18,144 bases of DNA from Parafilimonas sp. (GTDB taxonomy: Bacteria > Bacteroidota > Bacteroidia > Chitinophagales > Chitinophagaceae): the NCBI GenBank assembly GCA_025927795.1, contig JAICKT010000036.1, positions 1-18,144 on the forward strand. The letters are read 5' to 3'. The notes under the pieces are model-generated. The model ran no database searches. It was not told where the DNA came from and saw only the letters and a program-made list of their open reading frames with translations. Position 1 is the first letter of the stretch; each line of letters starts with the position of its first letter. The translations under genes and the position numbers were made by a program. This document shows positions 6,747-13,502 of the stretch, in pieces.

Positions 6747-7610
6747 TTAATTCATAATTACAGCTTTCAAGCTCAAGTCAACACTTTGCGCCTGCGTAAT
6801 TAAACTGCCAACGCTTATAAAATCTACACCCGTTGCTGCGTAAGATTCTATATTATCAAGGTTAATGCCGCCGCTTGCTTCCGTTTCAAAATCATTTTTA
6901 ATTAAATCCAATGCTTCGGATATTTGTGCGGGTTTAAAATTGTCAAGCATTATACGAAACACTTTTTTTTGACCTGCTTTACATACCTGTCTTACTTCAT
7001 CCATGTTGCGTGTTTCAATCTCTATTTTTAAATCCGGATTTGTTTTTCGAATGTAGTGCCAGGCTTTATCTATCGCCCTTTCAATGTTACCACAATAATC
7101 AATATGATTATCCTTCAACAGTAACATATCATATAATCCAAAGCGATTATTAATGCCACCGCCAATTCGTACGGCTTCTTTTTCGAGCAAACGAAAATTT
7201 GGTGTTGTTTTACGTGTATCTAACAATTTAGTTTTATAACCTTTTAATTTTTCTGCGTACTTATTTGTAAGCGTTGCAATACCGCTCATACGTTGCATGC
7301 AATTGAGTACAAGTCTTTCGCATTTTAATATAGTATGAATATGGGCATCTACCTCAAAAGCTGTTTCACCATCGTGCATTCTCTCGCCATCGTTCTTATA
7401 AATATTGAACGCAACATTTTCCTCCGCAATTGAAAATATTTTTTTTGCTACCTGAATGCCTGCTAAAATTCCATCCTGTTTTATTTTAAGGATTGCCTTG
7501 CCCGTTTTTCCAGGCGGAATACAACTTAATGTTGTATGATCTCCATCGCCAATATCTTCTTTTAAAGCTTCTTTTATAAGATGATTGAGTTGCTCATTAA
7601 AATTTTGCAT
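6747..7610 (-). CDS. nadC: Nicotinate-nucleotide pyrophosphorylase (carboxylating), quinolinate phosphoribosyltransferase
   Basis: This 287-residue enzyme converts quinolinate and PRPP to nicotinate mononucleotide, CO2 and pyrophosphate in de novo NAD synthesis. Visible family motifs are EDIGDGDHTT (18-27), the helix ERLVLNCMQRMSGIAT (98-113), substrate-binding DTRKTTPNFRLLEKEAVRIGG (131-151), NNRFGLYDMLLLKDNH (154-169), IEIETRN (196-202), IMLDN (220-224), and the phosphate-binding C-terminal ASGGINLDNI and GVDFISVGSLT blocks. Length is normal for the family (about 280-300). It probably has its own promoter, because an intrinsic terminator separates it from upstream gldJ, and it leads into the SUI1-family gene. 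nadA and nadB are not in the window; nadE is. Confidence 0.96.
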   Translation of the reverse strand: MQNFNEQLNHLIKEALKEDIGDGDHTTLSCIPPGKTGKAILKIKQDGILAGIQVAKKIFSIAEENVAFNIYKNDGERMHDGETAFEVDAHIHTILKCERLVLNCMQRMSGIATLTNKYAEKLKGYKTKLLDTRKTTPNFRLLEKEAVRIGGGINNRFGLYDMLLLKDNHIDYCGNIERAIDKAWHYIRKTNPDLKIEIETRNMDEVRQVCKAGQKKVFRIMLDNFKPAQISEALDLIKNDFETEASGGINLDNIESYAATGVDFISVGSLITQAQSVDLSLKAVIMN

Positions 7611-7642
7611 TCACGAAATTACTATACACGGCATTTCATGTA

Positions 7643-7674
7643 ATAAAAAAGCCATTCACTTTTATGAATGGCTT
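7643..7674 (-). terminator. Intrinsic terminator of gldJ
   Basis: On the minus strand a perfect 10-bp stem, AAGCCATTCA and TGAATGGCTT with a 6-base loop, is followed directly by TTTTTTAT. It begins 18 bases beyond the gldJ stop codon. The T-run is on the minus-strand side only, so it serves gldJ and isolates the downstream nadC transcription unit. Confidence 0.85.
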
Positions 7675-7691
7675 CTTCTTATTTACCTTTC

Positions 7692-9257
7692 CTATCTTTT
7701 TTGTCTTCGCTTAGGGAAGAAATTACCGGTTTTTATTTTTTGTGATGGACCTTCCGGTGCGCCGTAATGCGTCATTGCACAACGGAAACCAATGGTTGAA
7801 CTGCTTTCGTATTCTTCCATAAAACGTCTTGCACCCGGGCTTAACCAATAAGGCATATCAAGCCAGCTTCCACCTTTTACAACCCTGCTTTGATCGCTTA
7901 TTAAAGTTGTAACACCATAGCCATAGTCAACCCGGCTTGCAGAATCACCATCCAAATAATTTATTGCATAAGCGCGCTGGTAATTGCGACGGTCAGCTAA
8001 AGTGGAATCACTTTCAGGCACCATTTTAATTCTGCCAAGGCTATCTCTCAAATTACCTTCACCCCCGCTTTTATCAATCTGCATAAATACATTACCACGA
8101 TAAGGATTTAAATCATCTTCATCAAGATCGGTTGTAGGTCTGTAAACATCAGCAACCCATTCGCTCACATTGCCACTCATATTATAAATTCCAAATCCGT
8201 TTGGATAAAATGATGTAACAGATGCCGGAATTGCAGAACGGTCATTCAAGCCACCTGCAGTTCCCATATAATCGCCATTTCCCCGTTTAAAATTTGCAAG
8301 CATGGCACCCTGCATAGCACCTTTTTTGGTAGAACGAAGGTTATCATATCCATCATTTTTCCAGGCATAAATCTGTTTGTTGGCAATAAGCTCTTCACCT
8401 CTTTTTCTTTCACTTTTTCGTGGCGAAGGATTTTCAACCACTAATCCTAAAGCCGCATATTCCCATTCAGCTTCAGTTGGCAAGCGATAATCAGGAAAAA
8501 GAATTCCATCTTCAAAAGAAACCTGTGTTCTCGGTCTGCCCTGCGCATCTTTTAAGGGATTCTTTTTTGGCTTGCCCGGCACACCTTCATACTCACCCAT
8601 TAAATAAGATCTTGTATTAAAGTTATCCTGACCGCCCCCATTCATTTCCTGTTTAATAAGATTTTTATTTTGATAACCTGTTTGAATTAAAGCCAATTCA
8701 TTTACCCTGTCGGTACGCCAGATACAGAAGTCATGCGCCTGGCGCCAGGTAACACCAACCACAGGATAATAATTATAAGAAGGATGCCGAAAATAATATT
8801 CTACATATGGCTCATTATAAGCTAACTGGCTTCTCCAAACCAGGGTATCAGGTTTTGCACCATCAACAACAGCCTGGTATTGCGGGTCTGAAAATACATT
8901 TTCTATCCAGTGAATATATTCGCGATAATGAACATTAGCAACTTCAGTTTTATCAATAAAGAAAGAATTTACTGTTATGCGACGCGGTATATTATTCCAA
9001 TCGCCCATAACATCTTCCTCGGTAGCACCCATTGTAAAAGTTCCGCCCTGCACAAACACAAGCCCGGGACCAGTTTTTGCATCTTTCGCCCTCGCAACGT
9101 AATAACCACCCTGGTTTTTATCATTGTAATGCCAGCCTGTAGCACTGCTGGTGCCGTCTTTCTTTTTCCACGAACTTTTACTGCCCCCCTTATTGCATGA
9201 AGTAAATACAGCTAATGCAACTAAGAAATAACCTGAATTTTTAAGAAGCCTAATCAT
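7692..9257 (-). CDS. gldJ: Gliding motility lipoprotein GldJ (sulfatase-modifying-factor fold)
   Basis: This 521-residue lipoprotein has a signal peptide (YFLVALAVFTSC, lipidated Cys21) and a large formylglycine-generating-enzyme-like (SUMF1) fold from about residue 63 to 505. Key segments are GPGLVFVQGGTFTMG (63-77), RRITVNSFFIDKTEVANVHY, YPVVGVTWRQAHDFCIWR, PDYRLPTEAEWEYAA, GIYNMSGNVSEWVADVY and RVVKGGSWLD...GFRCAMTHYG. The TGWHYND and NQGGY segment before the fold and the DTLVWRSQLAYNEPYVEYYFRHP insertion favour GldJ over its paralogue GldK. In Flavobacterium, GldJ is an outer-membrane lipoprotein essential for gliding, linked to helical tracks and to stability of GldK in the T9SS machinery. 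A structural rather than catalytic role is expected. A terminator follows 18 bases downstream. None of gldK, L, M or N is in the window. Confidence 0.88.
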   Translation of the reverse strand: MIRLLKNSGYFLVALAVFTSCNKGGSKSSWKKKDGTSSATGWHYNDKNQGGYYVARAKDAKTGPGLVFVQGGTFTMGATEEDVMGDWNNIPRRITVNSFFIDKTEVANVHYREYIHWIENVFSDPQYQAVVDGAKPDTLVWRSQLAYNEPYVEYYFRHPSYNYYPVVGVTWRQAHDFCIWRTDRVNELALIQTGYQNKNLIKQEMNGGGQDNFNTRSYLMGEYEGVPGKPKKNPLKDAQGRPRTQVSFEDGILFPDYRLPTEAEWEYAALGLVVENPSPRKSERKRGEELIANKQIYAWKNDGYDNLRSTKKGAMQGAMLANFKRGNGDYMGTAGGLNDRSAIPASVTSFYPNGFGIYNMSGNVSEWVADVYRPTTDLDEDDLNPYRGNVFMQIDKSGGEGNLRDSLGRIKMVPESDSTLADRRNYQRAYAINYLDGDSASRVDYGYGVTTLISDQSRVVKGGSWLDMPYWLSPGARRFMEEYESSSTIGFRCAMTHYGAPEGPSQKIKTGNFFPKRRQKR

Positions 9258-9330
9258 TTATAAAAAATTATCAATTTAGAGAACGATACCGTTATGTAAA
9301 TATTGTGCAAGTATAGCTTAATAAGTAAAT

Positions 9331-9354
9331 ATATTGGCGATTATATTGGCGATT
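9331..9354. repeat. Perfect 12-bp tandem duplication upstream of gldJ
   Basis: ATATTGGCGATT occurs twice in direct succession between the divergent gldJ (-) and ferritin-like (+) genes, 74-97 bases upstream of the gldJ start. The two copies are one helical turn plus about 1.5 bases apart, so they could be paired regulator half-sites or a recent slippage duplication. Between it and gldJ, a minus-strand TATACTTG (9308-9315) is a one-mismatch fit to the TAnnTTTG -7 consensus. Confidence 0.7.
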
Positions 9355-9383
9355 TTTTAAACCGGATAAGCCACTCTTTAAAA

Positions 9384-9414
9384 TTGAATTGTTAACCAGT
9401 TGCCACTACATTTG
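9384..9414 (+). promoter_or_regulatory. Promoter of the EncFtn-like gene (Bacteroidota type)
   Basis: TTG (9384-9386), a 20-base spacer and TACATTTG (9407-9414) fit the Bacteroidota housekeeping promoter (TTG, about 19-21 bases, TAnnTTTG). Transcription would start near 9420, leaving a leader of about 9 A-rich bases before the ATG at 9429. Confidence 0.6.
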
Positions 9415-9428
9415 AAAAAAAAATTATT

Positions 9429-9743
9429 ATGGGATTTGATCAGTATCATGAACCAGTACGCGACCTAAGTGAAGAAACGAAAACTTTTGCCCGTATGATT
9501 GCTTCTTTGGGAGAAGAAGCCGAAGCAATTAACTGGTATGAGCAACGCATGTCTGTTGAAAAAAATAAAACGGCTAAAGCTATTATGCAGAATGCGCAGA
9601 AAGAAGAGTTTAAGCATTTTGGAATGGACCTTGAATTTTTATTGCGCCAAAAGCCGGTTTGGAAAGAAATTTTGCAAGGCATTCTTTTTAAGGAAGGCAA
9701 TATTGTTGAGCATGGAGAAGATGCTGAAGAAAGTGCAGATTAA
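9429..9743 (+). CDS. EncFtn-family ferritin-like protein (encapsulated-ferritin type, no adjacent shell gene)
   Basis: This 104-residue, largely helical protein resembles encapsulated ferritin (EncFtn), a short two-helix ferritin that forms a ferroxidase site only between subunits and is normally cargo of an encapsulin shell. Family pattern visible: DLSEETKTFARMIASLGEEAEAINWYEQR, then AIMQNAQKEEFKHFGMDLEFLLRQKPVW and a third short helix LQGILF. The metal-site residues of Rhodospirillum rubrum EncFtn (E31, E32, E34, W38, Y39, E62, H65, as I recall) appear at a constant offset as E29, E30, E32, W36, Y37, E60 and H63, so oxidation of Fe2+ is plausible. The C-terminus (NIVEHGEDAEESAD) is acidic and lacks the usual shell-targeting peptide (GSL-type). 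No encapsulin gene is adjacent. It has its own promoter and overlaps convergent bioB by 4 bases. Confidence 0.82.
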   Translation: MGFDQYHEPVRDLSEETKTFARMIASLGEEAEAINWYEQRMSVEKNKTAKAIMQNAQKEEFKHFGMDLEFLLRQKPVWKEILQGILFKEGNIVEHGEDAEESAD

Positions 9744-10735
9744 TCTAATATTTCTTCAATTACTTTTTTCTCTTCCTTGAATGCTACTCTTGGTTTTAAT
9801 CCAAGCAGGCTGAACATTGCATCATCTTCTTCAAAAGAAGGGTTAGGTGTGGTTAATAATTTGTCGCCTGCAAAGATTGAATTGGCACCTGCCATAAAAC
9901 ATAATGCCTGTTCTGCAACACTCATTGCTGTTCTTCCGGCGCTTAGACGCACCATGCTTTTGGGCATAAGAATTCGCGCCGTTGCAATCATGCGAATCAT
10001 ATCCCAAACATCCACTTTTTCATTATGTTCTAACGGCGTTCCTGCAATAGCAACCAATGCATTAATGGGCACGCTTTCCGGATGCTCCGGCATCGTTGAT
10101 AATGTATGCAGCATTTTAATCCGGTCTTCGTGTGTTTCGCCTAAACCAATTATGCCGCCGCAACAAACACTTACACCAGCTTTGCGCACATTATCCAATG
10201 TCTGTAAACGGTCGTTGTAAGTGCGTGTGGTAATTATTTCAGTATAATATTCTGATGATGTATCAAGGTTATGATTGTATGCATATAATCCTGCTTCTGC
10301 TAATTTTTGTGCTTGCGTTTCAGTAAGCATGCCTAATGTGCAACAAACTTCCATTCCCATTTCATTTACGCCTTTTACCATTTCAATCACGCGGTCAAAA
10401 TCTTTATTATCACGCACTTCACGCCAGGCTGCTCCCATGCAAAAACGCGTACTGCCGGCATCTTTTGCTTTTTGTGCATATTGTAATACTTCTTCTTTTT
10501 TCATCAAAGCATGTACATTAACACCGGTATTATATCGTGCAGCCTGGGGGCAATAAGCACAATCTTCTGTACATCCGCCGGTTTTTATGCTTAACAAAGT
10601 GCAAACCTGCACCTCAGCCGTATCATTAAATTTTTTATGAATGGACGCTGCTTTGAAAACCAGTTCGAGCAAAGGAGAATTGTAGATGTTATAAATTTCA
10701 TCAATTGACCAGTTATTTCGAATTGCCGTTTGCAT
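9740..10735 (-). CDS. bioB: Biotin synthase
   Basis: This 331-residue radical-SAM enzyme inserts sulfur into dethiobiotin to make biotin. The SAM-binding [4Fe-4S] motif CTEDCAYC supplies Cys55, Cys59 and Cys62. Other family segments are FCMGAAWREVRD, the MEVCCTLGML block, YNHNLDTS, VCCGGIIGLGET, and MVRLSAGRTAM with the Arg that ligates the [2Fe-2S] cluster. The length is close to the usual 315-345. No other biotin genes (bioA, D, F, C) are in the window, so it is transcribed alone. Its TAA shares bases with the TAA of the convergent ferritin-like gene. An exact minus-strand TAnnTTTG sits 18 bases upstream of the start. Confidence 0.97.
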   Translation of the reverse strand: MQTAIRNNWSIDEIYNIYNSPLLELVFKAASIHKKFNDTAEVQVCTLLSIKTGGCTEDCAYCPQAARYNTGVNVHALMKKEEVLQYAQKAKDAGSTRFCMGAAWREVRDNKDFDRVIEMVKGVNEMGMEVCCTLGMLTETQAQKLAEAGLYAYNHNLDTSSEYYTEIITTRTYNDRLQTLDNVRKAGVSVCCGGIIGLGETHEDRIKMLHTLSTMPEHPESVPINALVAIAGTPLEHNEKVDVWDMIRMIATARILMPKSMVRLSAGRTAMSVAEQALCFMAGANSIFAGDKLLTTPNPSFEEDDAMFSLLGLKPRVAFKEEKKVIEEILD

Positions 10736-10752
10736 AGAAAAAATTATAAGAG

Positions 10753-10760
10753 CAAAAATA
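10753..10760 (-). promoter_or_regulatory. Possible -7 element for bioB
   Basis: Read on the minus strand the bases are TATTTTTG, an exact TAnnTTTG match with its last base 18 bases before the bioB ATG, implying a leader of about a dozen bases. No TTG is present at the normal -33 spacing; the nearest is about 30 bases away. The call is therefore tentative. I see no convincing BirA-type operator. Confidence 0.4.
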
Positions 10761-10821
10761 AGGGTTAAAGACAGAAGGCGGATAAACTGTCAAACCAGAA
10801 GTGCTGGTTATGTTATCTGTG

Positions 10822-10839
10822 TTTAATCAATTGATTAAA
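10822..10839. promoter_or_regulatory. 18-bp perfect palindrome, candidate TetR operator 1
   Basis: TTTAATCAATTGATTAAA is a perfect palindrome ending 5 bases before the likely -33 box of the tetR operon. The size and symmetry suit a TetR-family dimer. A second, imperfect site with the same AATCA/TGATT half-sites lies at 10848-10869. Autorepression is inferred from the position directly upstream of a tetR gene. Confidence 0.6.
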
Positions 10840-10843
10840 AAAT

Positions 10844-10875
10844 TTGTTTAAATCATATGTTTGATTTTAATTTTG
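10844..10875 (+). promoter_or_regulatory. Promoter of the tetR-efflux operon
   Basis: TTG (10844-10846), a 21-base spacer and TAATTTTG (10868-10875, exact TAnnTTTG) fit the Bacteroidota promoter consensus. Transcription would start near 10881, about 13 bases before the TTG start codon of the regulator. Confidence 0.55.
10848..10869. promoter_or_regulatory. Imperfect palindrome between -33 and -7, candidate TetR operator 2
   Basis: TTAAATCA (10848-10855), six bases, then TGATTTTA (10862-10869) repeats the AATCA/TGATT half-sites of the upstream perfect palindrome with a wider centre. It lies in the promoter spacer, so occupancy would block RNA polymerase. The different centre-to-centre spacing makes it weaker evidence than operator 1. 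Confidence 0.4.
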
Positions 10876-10893
10876 CTTTTGAAATAGATAACA

Positions 10894-11514
10894 TTGGCAA
10901 AAGAAACAGCAAGCGCATCAACCGAATTAAAAATAAAGCAGGCAGCAAGAAAAATATTTATGCAGAAAGGTTATGCTGCCGCAAGAACGAGAGATATAGC
11001 TGAAGCGGCAGGTATAAACCTTGCCTTGCTGAACTATTATTTCCGCAGTAAGGAAAAATTGTTTGATATTATTATGCTCGAAAACCTTCAGCAATTTATT
11101 GAAGGCATAAAAGAAATTTTAAACAACAGGCAAACTTCTCTGGAGCAAAAAACAGAAACAATAGTAACGAATTACATCAACCTGCTGACACAACAGCCCG
11201 ATTTACCCTTATTTGTTTTGCACGAATTAAGAACACACCCGAAAGAAATTATTTCTAAAATTGACAGGGATAAATTTATTCACAGGTCTTATTTTATGCA
11301 GCAAATAAAAGATGCTGCAAAAGAGAGAAAGGCTGCATCTATAAACCCGCTCCATTTTTTAATGAATATAATTAGCCTAACAATATTTCCATTTGTTGCG
11401 AGTCCGATTATACAAAACATTGGCGGATTAAATCAGCAAGACTTTAATGCACTGATGGAGGAAAGAAAAAAATTAATTCCGAAATGGATAAAAGCAATCA
11501 TGCAAAAAAAATAA
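10894..11514 (+). CDS. TetR/AcrR-family transcriptional regulator (TTG start)
   Basis: This 206-residue DNA-binding repressor has an N-terminal TetR helix-turn-helix: IKQAARKIFMQKGYAAARTR then DIAEAAGINLALLNYYFRSKEKLFDII (about residues 13-60). The Y-Y-F-x-x-K-E-x-L end of the recognition helix is diagnostic. Residues 65-206 are an all-helical ligand/dimer domain. The start is TTG: an in-frame TAG lies 9 bases upstream and the next in-frame ATG (Met23, FMQKGY) would delete the first helix. It is first in the efflux operon, 26 bases before the adaptor gene, in the same relation as cecR (ybiH) to the ybhG-F-S-R genes of E. coli. Palindromes around its promoter suggest that it represses itself and the transporter. 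Its inducer is unknown. Confidence 0.9.
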   Translation: MAKETASASTELKIKQAARKIFMQKGYAAARTRDIAEAAGINLALLNYYFRSKEKLFDIIMLENLQQFIEGIKEILNNRQTSLEQKTETIVTNYINLLTQQPDLPLFVLHELRTHPKEIISKIDRDKFIHRSYFMQQIKDAAKERKAASINPLHFLMNIISLTIFPFVASPIIQNIGGLNQQDFNALMEERKKLIPKWIKAIMQKK

Positions 11515-11540
11515 TTATCCCGGCAGTTAAAATATTATTC

Positions 11541-12485
11541 ATGAAAAATATAATTCTTTTTTGCGGCACTCTTATTTTTTTAAACGCTTGTAATAACAAT
11601 AAAAAAGATTTTGATGCTTCCGGCAGTTTTGAAGCAGACGAAGTAATTGTTTCGGCACAACAATCAGGACAGATTTTATCGCTGAATATTCATGAAGGCG
11701 ATAAACTTTCTGCGAATGAAGAAATCGGCAAAATTGATGTAACCAATCTTCAATTACAACGTGAACAAACAGAAGCAAAAATTAATGCACTGCAGGAAAA
11801 ACTAAATACATCAGTACCTCAAACCGAATTGGTAGAAAAACAAATTGGTGTACAACAATCGCAGCTTGATTATTTATTGCATGAACAACAGCGCATGCAA
11901 AATTTAGTAAATGCCCAGGCTGCCACGCAAAAACAATTAGATGATATTAATGTAAAAGTTGATGAAGCACAAAAACAGCTTGCAGTTCTTCAACAGCAAA
12001 TTGCTTTAAACAAATCGAATGTGAACACACAAAACAAAACAGTATTGAGCGAAAAAGAACCGTTGCAAAAATCGGTTGCACAAATACAGGATGAGATTAA
12101 TAAAGGAACAATTATAAACCCGGTAAAAGGCACAGTACTTACACAGTATGCGTATGCAGGAGAAATGACGACCACAGGAAAATCGCTTTACAAAATTGCA
12201 AACATTGATACAATTACTTTAAGAGCATACATTACCGGCGCGCAATTGCCAACAATTAAACCCGGGCAAAAAGTACAGGTTAGAACGGATGATGGAAAAG
12301 GAAATTTTAAAAATTACAACGGCATTATTTACTGGATATCAGATAAGGCTGAGTTTACACCAAAAACCATCCAGACAAAAGATGAAAGACAAGACCTTGT
12401 ATATGCAATTAAGATAAGTGTTGTAAACGATGGCTATTTAAAAATTGGTATGTATGGTGAAGTGATTTTTACCCCCAACCCCTAA
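11541..12485 (+). CDS. HlyD/YbhG-type periplasmic adaptor lipoprotein
   Basis: This 314-residue membrane-fusion protein links an inner-membrane ABC exporter to an outer-membrane channel. The N-terminus is a lipoprotein signal (LFCGTLIFLNAC, Cys17), so it is lipid-anchored rather than spanning the membrane. A biotinyl-lipoyl half (about 28-66, SGQILSLNIHEGDKLSANEEIGKID) is followed by a long Gln/Lys-rich coiled coil (about 70-190), the second lipoyl half (IINPVKGTVLTQYAYAGEMTTTGKSLYKI), and a beta-barrel region (LPTIKPGQKVQVRTDD). The ATG at 11541 starts the signal peptide. The last residues, TPNP, and the stop lie inside a C/G-rich repeat (12471-12494), so the native C-terminus was probably replaced by repeat sequence. 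The outer-membrane partner (TolC-like) is not in the window. Confidence 0.9.
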   Translation: MKNIILFCGTLIFLNACNNNKKDFDASGSFEADEVIVSAQQSGQILSLNIHEGDKLSANEEIGKIDVTNLQLQREQTEAKINALQEKLNTSVPQTELVEKQIGVQQSQLDYLLHEQQRMQNLVNAQAATQKQLDDINVKVDEAQKQLAVLQQQIALNKSNVNTQNKTVLSEKEPLQKSVAQIQDEINKGTIINPVKGTVLTQYAYAGEMTTTGKSLYKIANIDTITLRAYITGAQLPTIKPGQKVQVRTDDGKGNFKNYNGIIYWISDKAEFTPKTIQTKDERQDLVYAIKISVVNDGYLKIGMYGEVIFTPNP

Positions 12486-12494
12486 AGGGGAGTA
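12471..12494. repeat. C/G-rich interspersed repeat supplying the adaptor stop codon
   Basis: ACCCCCAACCCCTAAAGGGGAGTA is written here as ACCCCCAACCCC plus TAAAGGGGAGTA. CCCC-TAAA-GGGG forms a short stem, and the TAA in its loop is the stop of the HlyD-type gene. The repeat resembles the one inside leuS at 182-215 in its C-run/G-run structure, although the two are not identical. No T-run follows, so it is not an obvious terminator within the operon. Confidence 0.6.
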
Positions 12495-12535
12495 AGAACA
12501 TCCAACCATACGGTTCATAATTTTTACATTATATA

Positions 12536-13462
12536 ATGAATACAATCGAAGTAAATAAAATTTCTAAAACTTATAAAACAGATAAGGATGCGGTAAAAGC
12601 GCTTGATAATATTTCGTTATCTGTAAATGAAAAAGAAATCTTTGGCTTAATTGGACCTGATGGCGCCGGCAAGACAACTTTATTCCGCATACTTACCACT
12701 TTGCTTTTGGCAGATGAAGGTGATGCATCTGTTGATGGCGCCGATGTAAAAAAAGATTACAAAAAAATAAGAGAAAGCGTTGGCTATATGCCGGGCAAAT
12801 TTTCGTTGTATCAAGACCTTACTGTTGAAGAAAACCTGCATTTTTTTGCAACGATATTTAAAACAACTGTTCAGGAAAATTATGATTTGATAAAAGACAT
12901 CTACACGCAGATCGAACCTTTTAAAACAAGAAGAGCAGGAAAACTTTCCGGCGGCATGAAACAAAAGTTAGCGCTATGCTGTGCGTTAATTCATAAGCCA
13001 ACCGTTTTATTTTTAGATGAACCTACCACAGGTGTTGACCCGGTTTCAAGAAAAGAATTTTGGGAAATGCTGAAGAGCCTTCAAAAGCAAGGCATCACTA
13101 TTATGGTATCAACACCATATATGGATGAAGCGAATTTGTGCGACAGGATTGCTTTTATTCAAACAGGAAAAATATTATCGGTTGATACACCGCAAAACAT
13201 TATACAAAATTTCAGTAAAAAATTATTTGCTGTAAAAGGCAAAGACATGTATAAAATTTTATTGAAGCTGCGCGATTTTCCTGATGTACAAACAAGTTAT
13301 GCGTTTGGCGATTATCATCATGTAACATTAAAAAATGATGATGAAAAGGAAAGCGAAATAAAAAAGTATTTAACTACTGAATTGCCGGATGAAGACATAA
13401 CAGTTAAAACAATTCAGCCGGGTATTGAAGATAGTTTTATGGAGTACCTCAATAAAAGCTAA
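12536..13462 (+). CDS. ABC transporter ATPase A (YbhF N-half type, degenerate Q- and H-loops)
   Basis: This 308-residue cytoplasmic ATPase subunit belongs to an ABC-2 exporter. Walker A is GPDGAGKTT (40-48), with Asp where Asn is usual. The signature LSGGM (137-141) and Walker B VLFLDEP with catalytic Glu162 are intact. The Q-loop reads YMPGKF, with Gly87 where Gln is expected, and the switch region reads STPYMDEA, with Pro194 where His is expected. Residues 225-308 form an extra C-terminal domain. As I recall, the N-terminal half of E. coli YbhF also has GPDGAGKTT and a His-less switch, so this is probably a conserved specialisation. It would pair with the next gene to give an asymmetric heterodimer. 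Its stop lies within an AGCC/GGCT repeat. Confidence 0.9.
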   Translation: MNTIEVNKISKTYKTDKDAVKALDNISLSVNEKEIFGLIGPDGAGKTTLFRILTTLLLADEGDASVDGADVKKDYKKIRESVGYMPGKFSLYQDLTVEENLHFFATIFKTTVQENYDLIKDIYTQIEPFKTRRAGKLSGGMKQKLALCCALIHKPTVLFLDEPTTGVDPVSRKEFWEMLKSLQKQGITIMVSTPYMDEANLCDRIAFIQTGKILSVDTPQNIIQNFSKKLFAVKGKDMYKILLKLRDFPDVQTSYAFGDYHHVTLKNDDEKESEIKKYLTTELPDEDITVKTIQPGIEDSFMEYLNKS

Positions 13463-13488
13463 TAGCCAATGGCTGATAGCTGTTAGCC
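13457..13488. repeat. AGCC/GGCT interspersed repeat, copy 1
   Basis: AGCTAATAGCCAATGGCT plus GATAGCTGTTAGCC consists of alternating AGCC and GGCT/AGCT units. The TAA stop codon of ATPase A is inside it (13460-13462). Two related copies occur at 14234-14266 and 14643-14677. The units form AGCC-AAT-GGCT mini-palindromes. Confidence 0.75.
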
Positions 13489-13502
13489 GAATACAAAATA
13501 AT

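Noticed and set aside
1027..7610. A NAD biosynthesis cluster formed by nadE and nadC
   Set aside because: The two genes are about 4 kb apart with unrelated genes, opposite-strand genes and separate transcription units in between; nadA and nadB are absent.
9446..10556. Long reading frames opposite to bioB and the ferritin-like gene
   Set aside because: They run antisense to well-recognised proteins and have shadow-like composition with no recognisable family.
10763..10796. GGTTAAAG ... GTCAAACC upstream of bioB as a BirA-type biotin operator
   Set aside because: Only about five of eight positions of the arms are complementary, and the spacing and sequence do not clearly fit known BirA sites.
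10793..10809. AACCAG-AAGTG-CTGGTT hairpin in the bioB/tetR divergent region as a terminator
   Set aside because: It lies between two divergent gene starts, with no gene ending nearby and no T-run; a 6-bp stem is easily chance.
12471..12494. Intrinsic terminator between the adaptor and ATPase A
   Set aside because: The CCCC-TAAA-GGGG stem is only 4-5 bp and no T-run follows; termination here would separate the adaptor from its ATPases.
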